Shown: piece by piece, positions 1 to 7,985 of the stretch | Numbering within the stretch: position 1 is the stretch's first letter | Layout: every line of letters begins with the position of its first letter | Source of the DNA: Deltaproteobacteria bacterium UBA5205 | GTDB lineage: Bacteria; Desulfobacterota; Syntrophorhabdia; Syntrophorhabdales; Syntrophorhabdaceae | DNA length: 64,000 bases | Reading direction: 5' to 3' | Assembly (NCBI GenBank): GCA_002412715.1 | Contig: DHVP01000048.1 | Coordinates: forward strand, 10,146 to 74,145 | Position numbers and translations under genes: made by a program | Notes under the pieces: generated by a model | Told to the model about the DNA's origin: nothing | Seen by the model: only the letters and a program-made list of their open reading frames with translations | Databases searched by the model: none

Positions 1-56
1 GTCACCGGCGCACTGGTTTTGAAGACCAGGAGGCCCACCAGGACCCCTCCACTTCC
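1..56 (-). tRNA. selC: Selenocysteine tRNA (tRNA-Sec, anticodon UCA), 3' part beyond window edge
   Basis: Read on the minus strand from 56, the sequence starts GGAAGTGGAGGGG, as expected for the acceptor stem and start of a tRNA-Sec. It continues through an extended D arm (CCTGGTGGGCC) and a strong anticodon stem-loop, CTGGT-CTTCAAA-ACCAG, whose central TCA reads UGA. The start of the long variable arm (GCGCCGGTGAC) is cut by the window edge, so the T arm and 3' end are missing. The tRNA is charged with serine and converted by SelA, then delivered to UGA codons by SelB. Its presence shows that the organism decodes UGA as selenocysteine, which matters for reading in-frame UGA codons such as the one at 8886. 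Confidence 0.9.
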
Positions 57-64
57 GTTCCTAT

Positions 65-93
65 AGTGTAAAGATTGCCGCTGGTAATGTCAA
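65..93 (-). promoter_or_regulatory. Sigma-70-type promoter of selC
   Basis: On the minus strand TTGACA (93-88) and TACACT (70-65) are separated by exactly 17 bases. The expected transcription start is about 58, two bases before the first base of the mature tRNA. This is one of the best consensus promoters in the window. Confidence 0.75.
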
Positions 94-295
94 TCAGGGT
101 TTTCATTCGTTCATAGCATGCAGAGCCAAGGGAAAGGCGGGTTTAGAACACGTTGACAAAACCAGGGACGAAGACGAAAGATTCTCACGTTTATCCCGTA
201 ACAAACGGAGCCCGCTTTACCCTTCGGGTTCACTGGAGTCCGCGGAGGAAAGGGGGGAAACCTTGAAAGAATTGTGAGTTATTCAAGCAGGTTTG
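94..295. other. Intergenic region, possibly structured, no gene assigned
   Basis: No convincing coding frame is present. A small hairpin ACCC-TTC-GGGT lies at 219-229, and GCGGG near 137 could pair with CCCGC near 211. A purine-rich stretch (GGAGGAAAGGGGGG) follows near 243. This could belong to a small structured RNA or to the 3' end of the HD-GYP gene transcript, but I could not match it to tmRNA, RNase P RNA, SRP RNA or 6S RNA. Confidence 0.3.
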
Positions 296-1522
296 TTATT
301 CGAAGTCGAAGTCTTTTTCCTCGAACAATGCCTTGCAGACTTCGACCACTGATGGGTCGTAGCGTGTTCCGGCGTTATCCGCGATCTCTTTCAGGGCGAT
401 TTCAGGTCCCAGGGCCGGGCGGTAGGGTCTATGTGTGGCCATCGCCTCCACGACATCCGCTACCGCCAAAATCCTCGCTTCCATTATTATCGCTTCCTCG
501 CTTATGCCATGGGGGTAACCGGAGCCATCCAACCTTTCATGGTGCTGGATTGTGGCTACCGCCACGGGCCAGGGGAATTCGATGCCTTTGAGAATGTTGT
601 AGCCTGCCTGCGCGTGGGCCTTTATGATGTTGAACTCGAATTCGTTGAGCGCGCCGGGCTTGCTGAGGATTTCGGCGGGGACGATGATCTTTCCGATATC
701 GTGAAGGAAACCCATAACCTCAAGGCCGTCTATGAATTCCCGGGTGAAACCCATCCTTCTTCCTATCGCGCAGGAAAGTTGGGCCACGCGTCTTTGATGG
801 CCGGCGGTATAGGGGTCTCTCATTTCTATTGTGGTCGCCAGTGCCCGGACGGTTCCGTCGACGGTTTGTCTCATTTGACCGAGGCTTTCTTTCAAGGCAT
901 TTTCGGCCTTGACTCTCTCGGCTATCTCGCCTTCAAGGAAGCGGGTCTTTTCCCGTACTTTTTCGCCGAGATGGGTATTGAGCTTCCGCAATTCCTGCTT
1001 GGTAAGGGAAAGGCTTTCATTACGGCTTATCAGGTTTTCGTAGGTGGAGCAGAAGAAATTGAGGATCTTTTGCGGGTCGGCATCAAAACGGTGCTGTTTG
1101 CCATCAACTTCTATTGCGACATTGGCCAGGCCGGCGCTGTTTTGTTCCGATGGCCCCCTGGCGAGTATCGATTCCACGGTGGTACTCAGAGCATCGGCGC
1201 TGTAAGGTTTGGTAATATAGTAATCTGCACCGGCCTCCAGGCCTTTCACCACGTCCCTCACGTTTGAAAGCAGGGTCAGGAGTACGAAGGGTATGCGCTT
1301 CAGCTCGTCATCGGTCTTGACTGTCCGGCAGAATTCATATCCGTTCATCCGCGGCATCTCTACGTCGCTGATGATCAGATCGGGCATGGTCTGGGAAACT
1401 TTATAAAGCCCATCGATGCCATTTTCGGCAACAGTGACGGCATATCCCTTCTTCACGAGGATATCCTCAAGAATCCTGGCCTGTGTCCTGCTGTCCTCAG
1501 TTATGCAAATCCGTCTCGCCAT
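296..1522 (-). CDS. Two-component response regulator with HD-GYP output domain
   Basis: The 408-residue product starts with a receiver domain (about 1-120). Its acidic pocket is ED, the phospho-acceptor lies in IISDVEMPRMNG and the conserved Lys in ITKPYS. A linker with coiled-coil character (about 160-215) leads to a C-terminal HD-GYP domain. That domain has AGHQRRVA, the HD pair in GFLHDIGKI, and QHHERLDGSGYPHG carrying the HH and GYP signatures. HD-GYP domains hydrolyse cyclic di-GMP to GMP; the metal-binding residues are all present, so the enzyme is probably active. No cognate kinase is adjacent. The ATG at 1522 puts the receiver domain directly at the N-terminus. The process it controls cannot be told from context. 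Confidence 0.88.
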   Translation of the reverse strand: MARRICITEDSRTQARILEDILVKKGYAVTVAENGIDGLYKVSQTMPDLIISDVEMPRMNGYEFCRTVKTDDELKRIPFVLLTLLSNVRDVVKGLEAGADYYITKPYSADALSTTVESILARGPSEQNSAGLANVAIEVDGKQHRFDADPQKILNFFCSTYENLISRNESLSLTKQELRKLNTHLGEKVREKTRFLEGEIAERVKAENALKESLGQMRQTVDGTVRALATTIEMRDPYTAGHQRRVAQLSCAIGRRMGFTREFIDGLEVMGFLHDIGKIIVPAEILSKPGALNEFEFNIIKAHAQAGYNILKGIEFPWPVAVATIQHHERLDGSGYPHGISEEAIIMEARILAVADVVEAMATHRPYRPALGPEIALKEIADNAGTRYDPSVVEVCKALFEEKDFDFE

Positions 1523-1617
1523 CTATCTTCACCAACGTGAAACCTTGGTTCCACAATAATATTATCGGAAAGACAGGCTGGAACTTAACAGATACGGCAA
1601 GCGCGAGACAGGCTTCT

Positions 1618-2868
1618 TTATCGACTGATCAGCGCCCTGCAGTAGTCCCGGAAGTTGTTTACTGCTATGAAGAATTCCCGCATCATTATGACCCAGTAAT
1701 ACTGCCCTTTGGGGGTCAGGGAGAGGGTGTCGCCTGTCATGGTCAGGGCCCCGGTCAGACGGAAGAAAGTGATCTCGGGGAGAAGGTAGAGGTGGGCGTT
1801 TACACCGTGCTTTTTTGACAATTCGTCGAGGTCGAGGGAGATGCCGAAGAGTTTCATCAGGAAATCGTAAAGCAGGCGCTCCCTGGTTCCACAGTCTTTT
1901 CGGGCGGCTACGGGGAATTCTCCTTTGGTAAGGCGGTCGACGTAGGCGGCGATATCGAAGGTGTTGGAGTAGACGCTGCCGCCAAGGTAACCTATGGAAC
2001 CGCTGCCGAGGCCGGCATATTCATCGTAATTGACCACGTATTCGTCGATCATGACATCGTCCCTGGAGAAACACCACGCCGTGCTGGGGCGGTAGTCGTC
2101 CGCCAGAACTTCGGTGATCTTCATGTACAGGCCGCGGCCACGGTCGTAATTGACGACGCCAAGTTTTTTGTCCATCAGCTTTTCGGTGGAGGTTGAAACC
2201 ATCAACGGGTAGAAGGTCGCCTGATCGACGGCAAGGCCCGTGAGGATCTCAAGGTCGCGTTCGAGCATCTCCATTGTCTGTGTGGGGAAATTGAAGATCA
2301 TGTCGACATTGAGGGTGTCGAAGCGGCCCATGGTTTCTTTCAGTCTTCCGGCGATCTCTTCGCCGCTGCCGTATTTGTGAAAGCGTTCAACGGCCTTGAG
2401 GATCCCGTCGTCAAAGGTCTGGACACCCACTGAAAGACGGTTGACACCCATGTCCTTGAGCTGCGCCAGGTTCTGTTCCGTCAGGTGGTTCGGGTTGGTT
2501 TCTACGGAGACCTCACGGATACCGAAAATATCTCTCGCCATGTTCACCGTCTCCGACAGCTCATCGATGAGGACTGTCGGCGTGCCCCCGCCGATGTACA
2601 CAGCGTTGAAATCATAGCCAAGATCGCCATACATGCCGATTTCTTTCCGCAGGGCCTTGAAATAGGCCCGTGCTATCTCTTCCCTGAAAACGACACGATT
2701 GAATGAGCAGTAAGGGCAGAGTTCCTCACAGAAGGGCACGTGCAGATACAGAAGCCGGGGAATGGCGTCGCGAGGCTTCGGGACCTCGTAGGATTCGCCC
2801 GGTGCAAAGTGCAGGTAATCGGCATTCTTTTTCCGGGCTACACCGCATATGAGCTTTTCGATCAGCAT
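1618..2868 (-). CDS. HemN-like radical SAM protein (coproporphyrinogen III oxidase family)
   Basis: The 416-residue protein has the radical SAM cluster motif C-x3-C-x2-C in VPFCEELCPYCSF (about residue 47), a SAM-binding YIGGGTPT segment, the ETNP strand, and NRLSVGVQTF, all typical of the HemN/HutW family. These enzymes act in the cytoplasm on tetrapyrroles, either in oxygen-independent coproporphyrinogen oxidation or in heme handling. Many family members annotated as HemN are heme chaperones (HemW) or degradation enzymes (HutW), and no porphyrin gene is nearby, so the substrate is open. The gene stands alone between the HD-GYP regulator and a divergent secreted protein. The start at 2868 (MLIEKLICG) precedes the conserved domain by about 40 residues. 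Confidence 0.8.
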   Translation of the reverse strand: MLIEKLICGVARKKNADYLHFAPGESYEVPKPRDAIPRLLYLHVPFCEELCPYCSFNRVVFREEIARAYFKALRKEIGMYGDLGYDFNAVYIGGGTPTVLIDELSETVNMARDIFGIREVSVETNPNHLTEQNLAQLKDMGVNRLSVGVQTFDDGILKAVERFHKYGSGEEIAGRLKETMGRFDTLNVDMIFNFPTQTMEMLERDLEILTGLAVDQATFYPLMVSTSTEKLMDKKLGVVNYDRGRGLYMKITEVLADDYRPSTAWCFSRDDVMIDEYVVNYDEYAGLGSGSIGYLGGSVYSNTFDIAAYVDRLTKGEFPVAARKDCGTRERLLYDFLMKLFGISLDLDELSKKHGVNAHLYLLPEITFFRLTGALTMTGDTLSLTPKGQYYWVIMMREFFIAVNNFRDYCRALISR

Positions 2869-3077
2869 GGTTAAATACAGGATCCAGACGTTGGGATTCA
2901 GGGGTCAGAGAAAAGATCTTTTTTATTCCGAGCCCTGAGGCCTGATACCCTGGCCCTGAGTTTTTAGAGTTTAAAGGCCTGAGGTATGAAAAATCAAGCA
3001 CATATTCCCGGTCCCGTTAAATATCTTGACATGCCGGACAAAGGTCGTTAAAACATGGAAACTTGCGGGGATATCAT
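2869..3077. other. Divergent intergenic region, no gene seen
   Basis: This region lies between the HemN-like gene (minus) and the EF-hand gene (plus). It holds degenerate direct repeats of a CCTGAGG/CCCTGAG motif around 2930-2985. No clear promoter could be chosen for either gene. Confidence 0.3.
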
Positions 3078-3920
3078 ATGAACAGACTCCATTTACTCAC
3101 AGCGCTTTTGGTATCTTTCTTTTCCTTCACAACAATCGCTTTCGCACAGGACAGCTATGTCCCGCCAGGATATCAGGACCACAGTTATCCCGCGCCTCTG
3201 ACACCAACAGTGGCTCCAACTGCTCAAAAGAAGCAGCCTCAGCGCCAAGCGCCGATTGCGGATAGCAGGCAGCGGGTCTCCGCGCCTGACGAAGATGCCA
3301 GGCTGGGGCCTACACCGAAATCAGCCACCCAGACCGTGCGTGAAGAAAGGCTCGATGGCGCCGCGCCCGCCGAGGGCCCGAGCCCGAGCGGTTCCCTCAT
3401 CCGGGTCAAGACGACATCGCACATCACCTTTACCGGTAACGTCACCGCCGTCGATCCCGTCGGCAAGACCATATCCGTCAAGAGCACAGGGAAAAATTTG
3501 ACCTTCGATCTTACCAATCCCGTCGTTCGCGGCTATCCGAAGGTAAGCGACATCAAGACGGGAGATACGATCACCCTTGGTTACATCAGAAACGGGATCG
3601 GCATTGTCAAAGGAGAGAATTTTCACGAAGATCTCAGGGAACAGACAGCGGCCGACGAACTTGTCCTGCTAAAGTCAAAGAACAAACAATCGAAACGGGA
3701 AACGGCGAAACAGCAATCCAACCGGGCCACGCCCGTGCGCGTCAAGTACAAGGTAAATACCTTGGCATTCAAAGACGTCGACAACAATAAAGACGGTAAA
3801 ATCTCTCCCGTGGAGCTCTGTACCGTCGTACCATCCCTCACCATGGAAGATTTCAAGAGATACGACCGCAATGGTGACGGCTGTCTCAGTGACAGCGAGT
3901 ACCGGGCAGTGAAGAAGTGA
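3078..3920 (+). CDS. Secreted protein with two C-terminal EF-hands
   Basis: The ATG at 3078 begins MNRLHLLTALLVSFF, a typical Sec signal peptide ending near AFAQ, so the 280-residue protein should be periplasmic or outside the cell. A Pro/Gln-rich low-complexity stretch covers about residues 30-110. A small beta-rich segment (about 115-195) resembles an OB/KOW-like fold by eye, without a family match. The C-terminus has two EF-hand loops, DVDNNKDGKISPVE and YDRNGDGCLSDSE, with the Asp/Asn and Glu positions needed to bind calcium. The function is unknown. It is convergent with the ModE-like gene and separated from it by inverted repeats. Confidence 0.75.
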   Translation: MNRLHLLTALLVSFFSFTTIAFAQDSYVPPGYQDHSYPAPLTPTVAPTAQKKQPQRQAPIADSRQRVSAPDEDARLGPTPKSATQTVREERLDGAAPAEGPSPSGSLIRVKTTSHITFTGNVTAVDPVGKTISVKSTGKNLTFDLTNPVVRGYPKVSDIKTGDTITLGYIRNGIGIVKGENFHEDLREQTAADELVLLKSKNKQSKRETAKQQSNRATPVRVKYKVNTLAFKDVDNNKDGKISPVELCTVVPSLTMEDFKRYDRNGDGCLSDSEYRAVKK

Positions 3921-3929
3921 AATGAAGAC

Positions 3930-4016
3930 GGGTAATGGGTGATAGGTTATAGGTTATGGGGACGGCTGAAAATCTCTTCTCTTTTCCTATTACCTATTAC
4001 CCGGAACCTATAACCT
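3930..4016. terminator. Inverted repeats between convergent genes, likely bidirectional terminator
   Basis: A perfect 12-base inverted repeat, AGGTTATAGGTT (3944-3955) and AACCTATAACCT (4005-4016), is interleaved with a 17-base near-perfect pair at 3930-3946 and 3986-4002 built from GGTAAT/GGTGAT units. The region sits exactly between two converging genes and has T-runs on both sides. Termination is the simplest role, although the repeated GGTAAT-like units also resemble intergenic repeat families. Confidence 0.5.
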
Positions 4017-4020
4017 CTTT

Positions 4021-4347
4021 TCATTTGAAATGTTTCTTGAAGGTTTTTTCCAGAACTATCCTGACATCCTCGCGGAAGCCTTCGTAGCTCTTCAGGAACT
4101 TCTTTCCCTCCGGGGTTATGCTGGAACCTCCGCCCGATACGCCTCCAACCTTGCGTTCCAGGAGTGCGAAACCCAGGCGTTTTTCTATTGCCTGAAGCAT
4201 CAGCCACGCCTTGCGGTAAGACATGTTGAGATCCAGCGCCGCGCGGTGCAGGGAACCGGTTTCCTCTATGCGTTTCAATACCTGGTAAGGACCTTCCCCG
4301 AATGCCTTGCCGTCGCTATCGATCCATACCTTGTAGCCTACTTTCAT
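4021..4347 (-). CDS. ModE-type winged-helix regulator, DNA-binding domain only
   Basis: The 108-residue protein matches the N-terminal domain of ModE: GPYQVLKRIEETGSLHRAA, then the recognition segment MSYRKAWLMLQAIEKRLG, then GGGSSITPEGKKFL. Full-length ModE (about 260 residues) also has molybdate-binding TOBE/MopI domains, and these are absent. It lies divergent from, and about 220 bases upstream of, a promoter with two ModE-like boxes, so it is the obvious candidate regulator of the metal-uptake island and of modA and modBC. How it senses metal without an oxyanion-binding domain is unclear. It could rely on a partner or bind the ligand in a different way. Confidence 0.8.
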   Translation of the reverse strand: MKVGYKVWIDSDGKAFGEGPYQVLKRIEETGSLHRAALDLNMSYRKAWLMLQAIEKRLGFALLERKVGGVSGGGSSITPEGKKFLKSYEGFREDVRIVLEKTFKKHFK

Positions 4348-4561
4348 AGTGGGGCCCCCTGTTCCCTTAACAACTCAATTATAGAAAATATCCTGTAATC
4401 CTGTCAAGTTACAATATGTGGCCCAGGAGTATCCTACCGTGCATGGCTTATCGTTCGCCATGAACGACATTTTTTGATGACGGATACCCCTGTTATTACA
4501 GGAATGTAGCCCAATCGTTCACTATACCAGACAGAAATCGATTACCCGGAAAAAAATGGAC
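4348..4561. other. Divergent regulatory region, upstream part
   Basis: This is AT-rich sequence between the ModE-like gene and the island promoter. It contains GTTCGCCATGAACGAC near 4452, a partly palindromic stretch that could be a further regulator site. No gene is visible. Confidence 0.3.
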
Positions 4562-4619
4562 TTGACTCATCCTTATATCCGATGATATATAACGTTCGTT
4601 ATTCCCACTTATATATAAG
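4562..4619 (+). promoter_or_regulatory. Island promoter with two tandem ModE-like operators
   Basis: A -35 box TTGACT (4562-4567) and a -10 box TATATA (4586-4591) are 18 bases apart. Two palindromic boxes of identical geometry, 8 + N7 + 8 bases, overlie and follow the promoter: CCTTATAT-N7-TATATAAC at 4571-4593 and CGTTATTC-N7-TATATAAG at 4597-4619. Both resemble the known ModE operator (CGTTATAT ... ATATAACG). Box 1 covers the spacer and the -10; box 2 covers the start site and runs into the ribosome-binding site AAGGAGG of the next gene. A regulator bound here would block transcription, as ModE does on E. coli modABC. Confidence 0.72.
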
Positions 4620-4632
4620 GAGGTTCAGTCTT

Positions 4633-4728
4633 ATGGCTTTTCTGTCACGATCCGCCCTGCTCATTCTGGCTTTTTCAGTTTTGACCACTATCCTCGCTGT
4701 TGCCGCGGTCGACATTCCCTGGAGGTAA
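4633..4728 (+). CDS. Small hydrophobic membrane peptide, 31 residues
   Basis: An ATG at 4633 lies 8 bases after a perfect AAGGAGG that forms the end of the second ModE-like box. The peptide starts MAFLSRSALLILAFSV and ends AVDIPWR: a short basic start, one hydrophobic segment of about 20 residues and a short polar tail. It could be a single-pass membrane peptide or a leader peptide. The stop codon is 10 bases before the tonB start, and GGAGG at 4721-4725 inside its last codons may serve tonB, suggesting translational coupling. I know no family for it. Confidence 0.5.
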   Translation: MAFLSRSALLILAFSVLTTILAVAAVDIPWR

Positions 4729-4738
4729 TCCGGCAGGT

Positions 4739-5512
4739 ATGAACGCGGTATTCCTTCACAACATGGGCCGGGAATTCCTGATATCGCTAGCGCTCCACAT
4801 ATGTGTCCTCGGCGCCGTGGTGGTCTTCGGCCATACGCTGGAGAAACATCGGGAGGCAGTGGTGGTCTATCTCGCCGACGAGGCCCCCGGAGGCGGTCAG
4901 AGAGGATCAACCCGTGCGGCGGGACCTCCTCGTGAAGATGCAAAGCCGTCCCGTCGTCAAAGTCCGAGATCGAAACCCGCGAAGTTGTTGTCAACCGGAA
5001 AGGCCGCCATGAAGGACGTCGAACAAGACGTAAGCGAAGAGCAACGCGCGTCTTCGGCAGATCGTGACCTATCGGAGGCCCTGGCGAGCGGCCTCAGGCA
5101 AACCGGCGGGGGTGAGGGGGGACAGGGAACCGGCTTCGGAACCGCCTCCTCGCCCGGAGCCGGAGGTGGTGTGGGAAGCGGCTATGGCCGGGGCTTCGGA
5201 AACGGCAGGGGAGCGGCTGATTCAAGCTTGAAGCTGCAATACCTCAAGGAGCACTTCGCCTACATCCGGGACCTGATCACGAAGAACCTTTCCTATCCTC
5301 ACATGGCACGGAAGATGGGTTGGAAAGGAAGGGTTGTCGTCGCCTTCATTATCAGGGAAAACGGCACCGTGGAAAACACGCATGTCATCAAAAGCTCCGG
5401 CCATGAGGTGCTCGACAGCAACACTCTGAAAACAATCGCGGAGGTTCAGCCTTTCCCGAAACCTCCCGTAAAGGCTGAACTCGTCATACCTATCGTGTAC
5501 AAACTGGAATAG
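4739..5512 (+). CDS. tonB: TonB-type energy transducer
   Basis: The 257-residue protein has one N-terminal membrane anchor (FLISLALHICVLGAVVVFG), a periplasmic linker rich in Gly, Ser, Arg and Lys with a long Gly-rich stretch (about 130-160), and a C-terminal TonB domain (about 175-257) with SYPHMARKMGWKGRVVVAF and ending IPIVYKLE. TonB carries energy from the inner-membrane ExbB-ExbD complex to outer-membrane receptors. No exbB or exbD is in this window, so it must borrow a complex encoded elsewhere. The ATG at 4739 was chosen over an upstream TTG at 4700 because it places the anchor near the N-terminus. A TonB-dependent receptor follows 6 kb downstream in the same island. Confidence 0.87.
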   Translation: MNAVFLHNMGREFLISLALHICVLGAVVVFGHTLEKHREAVVVYLADEAPGGGQRGSTRAAGPPREDAKPSRRQSPRSKPAKLLSTGKAAMKDVEQDVSEEQRASSADRDLSEALASGLRQTGGGEGGQGTGFGTASSPGAGGGVGSGYGRGFGNGRGAADSSLKLQYLKEHFAYIRDLITKNLSYPHMARKMGWKGRVVVAFIIRENGTVENTHVIKSSGHEVLDSNTLKTIAEVQPFPKPPVKAELVIPIVYKLE

Positions 5513-5532
5513 CCGCTTTAGGAGGAGGAACA

Positions 5533-6129
5533 ATGAATACTGATCATCTGGACCTGCGGCACTGTCTCCGGGAGGCATCGCGCTTTCATGGTGACCTGTG
5601 CGCAGGAATAACGCTGGGGACGAGGATGTCCATAATCGGCCTCAAGGCGATCGGCATCGAAGATCCCATGGGTAAGGACCATAAGAACCTGATGGTATTC
5701 GTTGAAGTAGACCGGTGCGCGACGGACGCAATCCTGGCCGTGACGGGATGCCACCCCGGAAAACGGACGATGAAGATCCTCGACTACGGCAAGATGGCCG
5801 CAACGTTCATCAACCTGGCCACGGGCAAGGCCGTCCGCGTTGTCATCAAGGACAAGACCATCGACCCGAAAAAGGAATATACCGCGGAGATGATCGAACA
5901 GGAACCCCACACCGAAAAATACGCCATGATGCCCGCCGAGGAGCTTTTCGAGCTTCAGGAGGTGGAGGTGGATTTAAGGCCCGAGGACATGCCCGGCAGG
6001 CCTTTAAGCATCGTCACCTGCTCCGCCTGCGGCGAAAGGATCATGGACATGAGGGAGATAAGAGAAAATGGCAGGATACTCTGCAAGCCCTGCGCCCAAG
6101 GCAGGACCTACTGGCGCAAAAAGAATTAG
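5533..6129 (+). CDS. FmdE-like protein with zinc ribbon
   Basis: The 198-residue protein belongs to the FmdE family, named after a protein of the molybdenum formylmethanofuran dehydrogenase operon. The N-terminal domain holds the conserved RFHGDLCAGITLGTRM with the HGxxCxG motif, EVDRCATDAILAVTGCHPGKR, and a second conserved Cys pair. The C-terminus has CSACGERI and CKPCAQG, a four-Cys zinc ribbon. AGGAGGAG lies 6 bases before the ATG. FmdE-like proteins outside methanogens are often encoded beside metal-chelate transporters and probably handle a metal or its chelate. Its place in a ModE-boxed operon points to molybdenum or tungsten. The biochemical function is not established. Confidence 0.83.
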   Translation: MNTDHLDLRHCLREASRFHGDLCAGITLGTRMSIIGLKAIGIEDPMGKDHKNLMVFVEVDRCATDAILAVTGCHPGKRTMKILDYGKMAATFINLATGKAVRVVIKDKTIDPKKEYTAEMIEQEPHTEKYAMMPAEELFELQEVEVDLRPEDMPGRPLSIVTCSACGERIMDMREIRENGRILCKPCAQGRTYWRKKN

Positions 6130-6955
6130 AAAGCCGGAAAAGCTGACGGCAGGAACGGCGATAGACTGGAACGCGGTCTGGAAAGAACAGAGCGCGAGAA
6201 GGTCCGTGAAGAAGCGCGATGTCACTTTCTGGAACCAGAAGGCCCTCACCTTCTTCAAGAAACCCTGGGAATCAAACTATCCCGAGGATTTTGTCAGGAT
6301 CATGGAGCCCCGGCGCTGTTGGACTGTCCTTGACATGGCATGCGGTACCGGTGCACTGGCGATTCCTCTCTCCAAATACGTAAGAAGGATAACTGCGGCT
6401 GATTTCGCGCCGAGGATGCTCGAGGCACTCGCAGAGCAGTGCAAAATCCAGGGCATAGAGAACGTCACCACCATAAATGCCAGCTGGGAAGACGACTGGG
6501 CCGCGAAGGGCATCGGCCGCTATGACGTCGTGATAGCATCCCGGTCCCTCGTCGTGGATGACCTGCAGCATGCCATTGTGAAGCTCAATGGTGCGGCCCG
6601 GGAACGCGTCTACATTTCCACCATTGTCGGGGACGGGCCTCATGACAGAAAAATTCATGAGGCTGTCGGGAGGCGACTGTCCCCCGGGCCGGACTACATA
6701 TACACCTATAACCTCCTTCACCAGTTGGGCATTTATGCAAACATCACGTTTATCAAGGACTCAAGACAGGAACGCTTCCCCGATCACGATACCGCCCTGG
6801 GATATTACGACAATTTCCTGGGAAAACTAACGAAAGCGGAAAAGAAGGAATTGCGGCGATATCTCGGCGAGCACCTTGTCTTAAAGAACGGAAAATGGAT
6901 TTTCGACTACAGGAGAACGACACGATGGGCGGTGATGTGGTGGGAAAAGGAATGA
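6068..6955 (+). CDS. Class I SAM-dependent methyltransferase
   Basis: The 295-residue product has a Rossmann-type methyltransferase core: VLDMACGTGALAIPL is motif I, ITAADFAPRMLEAL motif II, and YDVVIASRSLVV follows. The start is uncertain. The ATG at 6068 gives a 62-base overlap with the FmdE-like gene; the recognisable domain starts only around IDWNAVWKEQ (about residue 37), and no better ATG is seen between. The last 60 residues (LTKAEKKELRRYL... TRWAVMWWEKE) are a family-specific tail. Within the operon it could methylate a metal-binding small molecule or part of the import machinery; that is inference from neighbours. The substrate is unknown. Confidence 0.8.
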   Translation: MAGYSASPAPKAGPTGAKRIRKPEKLTAGTAIDWNAVWKEQSARRSVKKRDVTFWNQKALTFFKKPWESNYPEDFVRIMEPRRCWTVLDMACGTGALAIPLSKYVRRITAADFAPRMLEALAEQCKIQGIENVTTINASWEDDWAAKGIGRYDVVIASRSLVVDDLQHAIVKLNGAARERVYISTIVGDGPHDRKIHEAVGRRLSPGPDYIYTYNLLHQLGIYANITFIKDSRQERFPDHDTALGYYDNFLGKLTKAEKKELRRYLGEHLVLKNGKWIFDYRRTTRWAVMWWEKE

Positions 6956-6971
6956 AGGAGGTTACCCGCCC

Positions 6972-7985
6972 ATGAGGACCGGCCTCGTTATCACATCGCT
7001 TTTTGCCGCTCTGGTACTTGCAGTGGTGGTCTCTCTCGTCCTCGGCAAATATCCTGTCGGGATCAGGGACATATGTTCTTTTTTCCTGTGGAAGATCTTC
7101 AACGCACGTGTAAGTTTCACAATCGACCGCCAGTTGCTGGAGAATATCCTTCTCAGTATCCGCCTGCCCCGTATTATTGCGGCGGTTTTTGTCGGTGCGT
7201 CGCTGTCGATCTCAGGCGCCTCTTTCCAGGCGATGTTTATCAATCCCCTCGTTTCACCGGGGATCCTGGGAGTGCTTGCCGGCGCGTCTTTTGGCGCGGC
7301 ACTCGCCATGATACTTTCAAAGAGCTGGTTCGTCGTCCAGGCAAGCTGCTTCATTTTCGGGTTTCTGGCTGTCATGGCGGCCGTCGGGGTCGCCCGGCTA
7401 TATAAAGGCAATACCGTTCTTCTCCTTATTCTCGGCGGGGTAATAAGCGGTGCACTTTTTACTTCCCTTCTGTCCATCGTGAAGTACCTCGCCGACCCCT
7501 ACAACCAGCTTCCGGCCATTGTTTACTGGCTGATGGGCGGGCTCACGCTCGTCGACGGGAACACGATCAGAACCACGGCCATCCCCGTGCTGGCCGGTAT
7601 CGTTCTCATCATGTCGCTGTCCGGATATCTCAACGTCTTGAGCATGGGCGACGAGGAGGCCCGGACAATGGGCGTCCCCGTGGAGAAGATACGCTTGATC
7701 CTTATCGTTCTCGCCACCATGTTGAGCGCCGTTACCGTTGTACTTGCCGGCATGGTCGGCTGGGTGGGACTTATCATCCCTCACATCGCCAGAATGATCG
7801 TCGGACCCGACAACCGTGTACTCATTCCTGTGAGTGCGCTCATCGGGGCGCTGTACCTTGTGGCGGTCGACGACGTCTCACGTCTACTTTTTGCAACCGA
7901 GATACCCCTCGGGATCATCACGTCTCTCGTCGGCATACCCTTCTTTGCCATCGTTCTTAAGAGAGCCAACCGGGGGTGGAGCTGA
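6972..7985 (+). CDS. FecCD/BtuC-type ABC importer permease
   Basis: The 337-residue protein has about ten hydrophobic helices and FecCD-family signatures: LLSIRLPRIIAAVFVGASLSISG near the start, NPLVSPGILGVLAGASFGAAL, and the GMVGWVGLIIPHIARMIVG loop that contacts the ATPase. Such permeases import siderophore-iron, cobalamin, heme or oxyanions (MolB). AAGGAGG precedes the ATG. It overlaps the ATPase start by one base. With the ATPase at 7985 and the FecB-like binding protein at 13953 it makes a complete type II importer. The ModE-like boxes upstream favour molybdate/tungstate or their chelates, but the sequence alone does not exclude iron or cobalt chelates. Confidence 0.9.
   Translation: MRTGLVITSLFAALVLAVVVSLVLGKYPVGIRDICSFFLWKIFNARVSFTIDRQLLENILLSIRLPRIIAAVFVGASLSISGASFQAMFINPLVSPGILGVLAGASFGAALAMILSKSWFVVQASCFIFGFLAVMAAVGVARLYKGNTVLLLILGGVISGALFTSLLSIVKYLADPYNQLPAIVYWLMGGLTLVDGNTIRTTAIPVLAGIVLIMSLSGYLNVLSMGDEEARTMGVPVEKIRLILIVLATMLSAVTVVLAGMVGWVGLIIPHIARMIVGPDNRVLIPVSALIGALYLVAVDDVSRLLFATEIPLGIITSLVGIPFFAIVLKRANRGWS

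Noticed and set aside
4700..4738. TTG at 4700 as start of tonB
   Set aside because: It would add 13 residues overlapping the small peptide gene, lacks a ribosome-binding site and moves the membrane anchor away from the N-terminus. The ATG at 4739 fits better.
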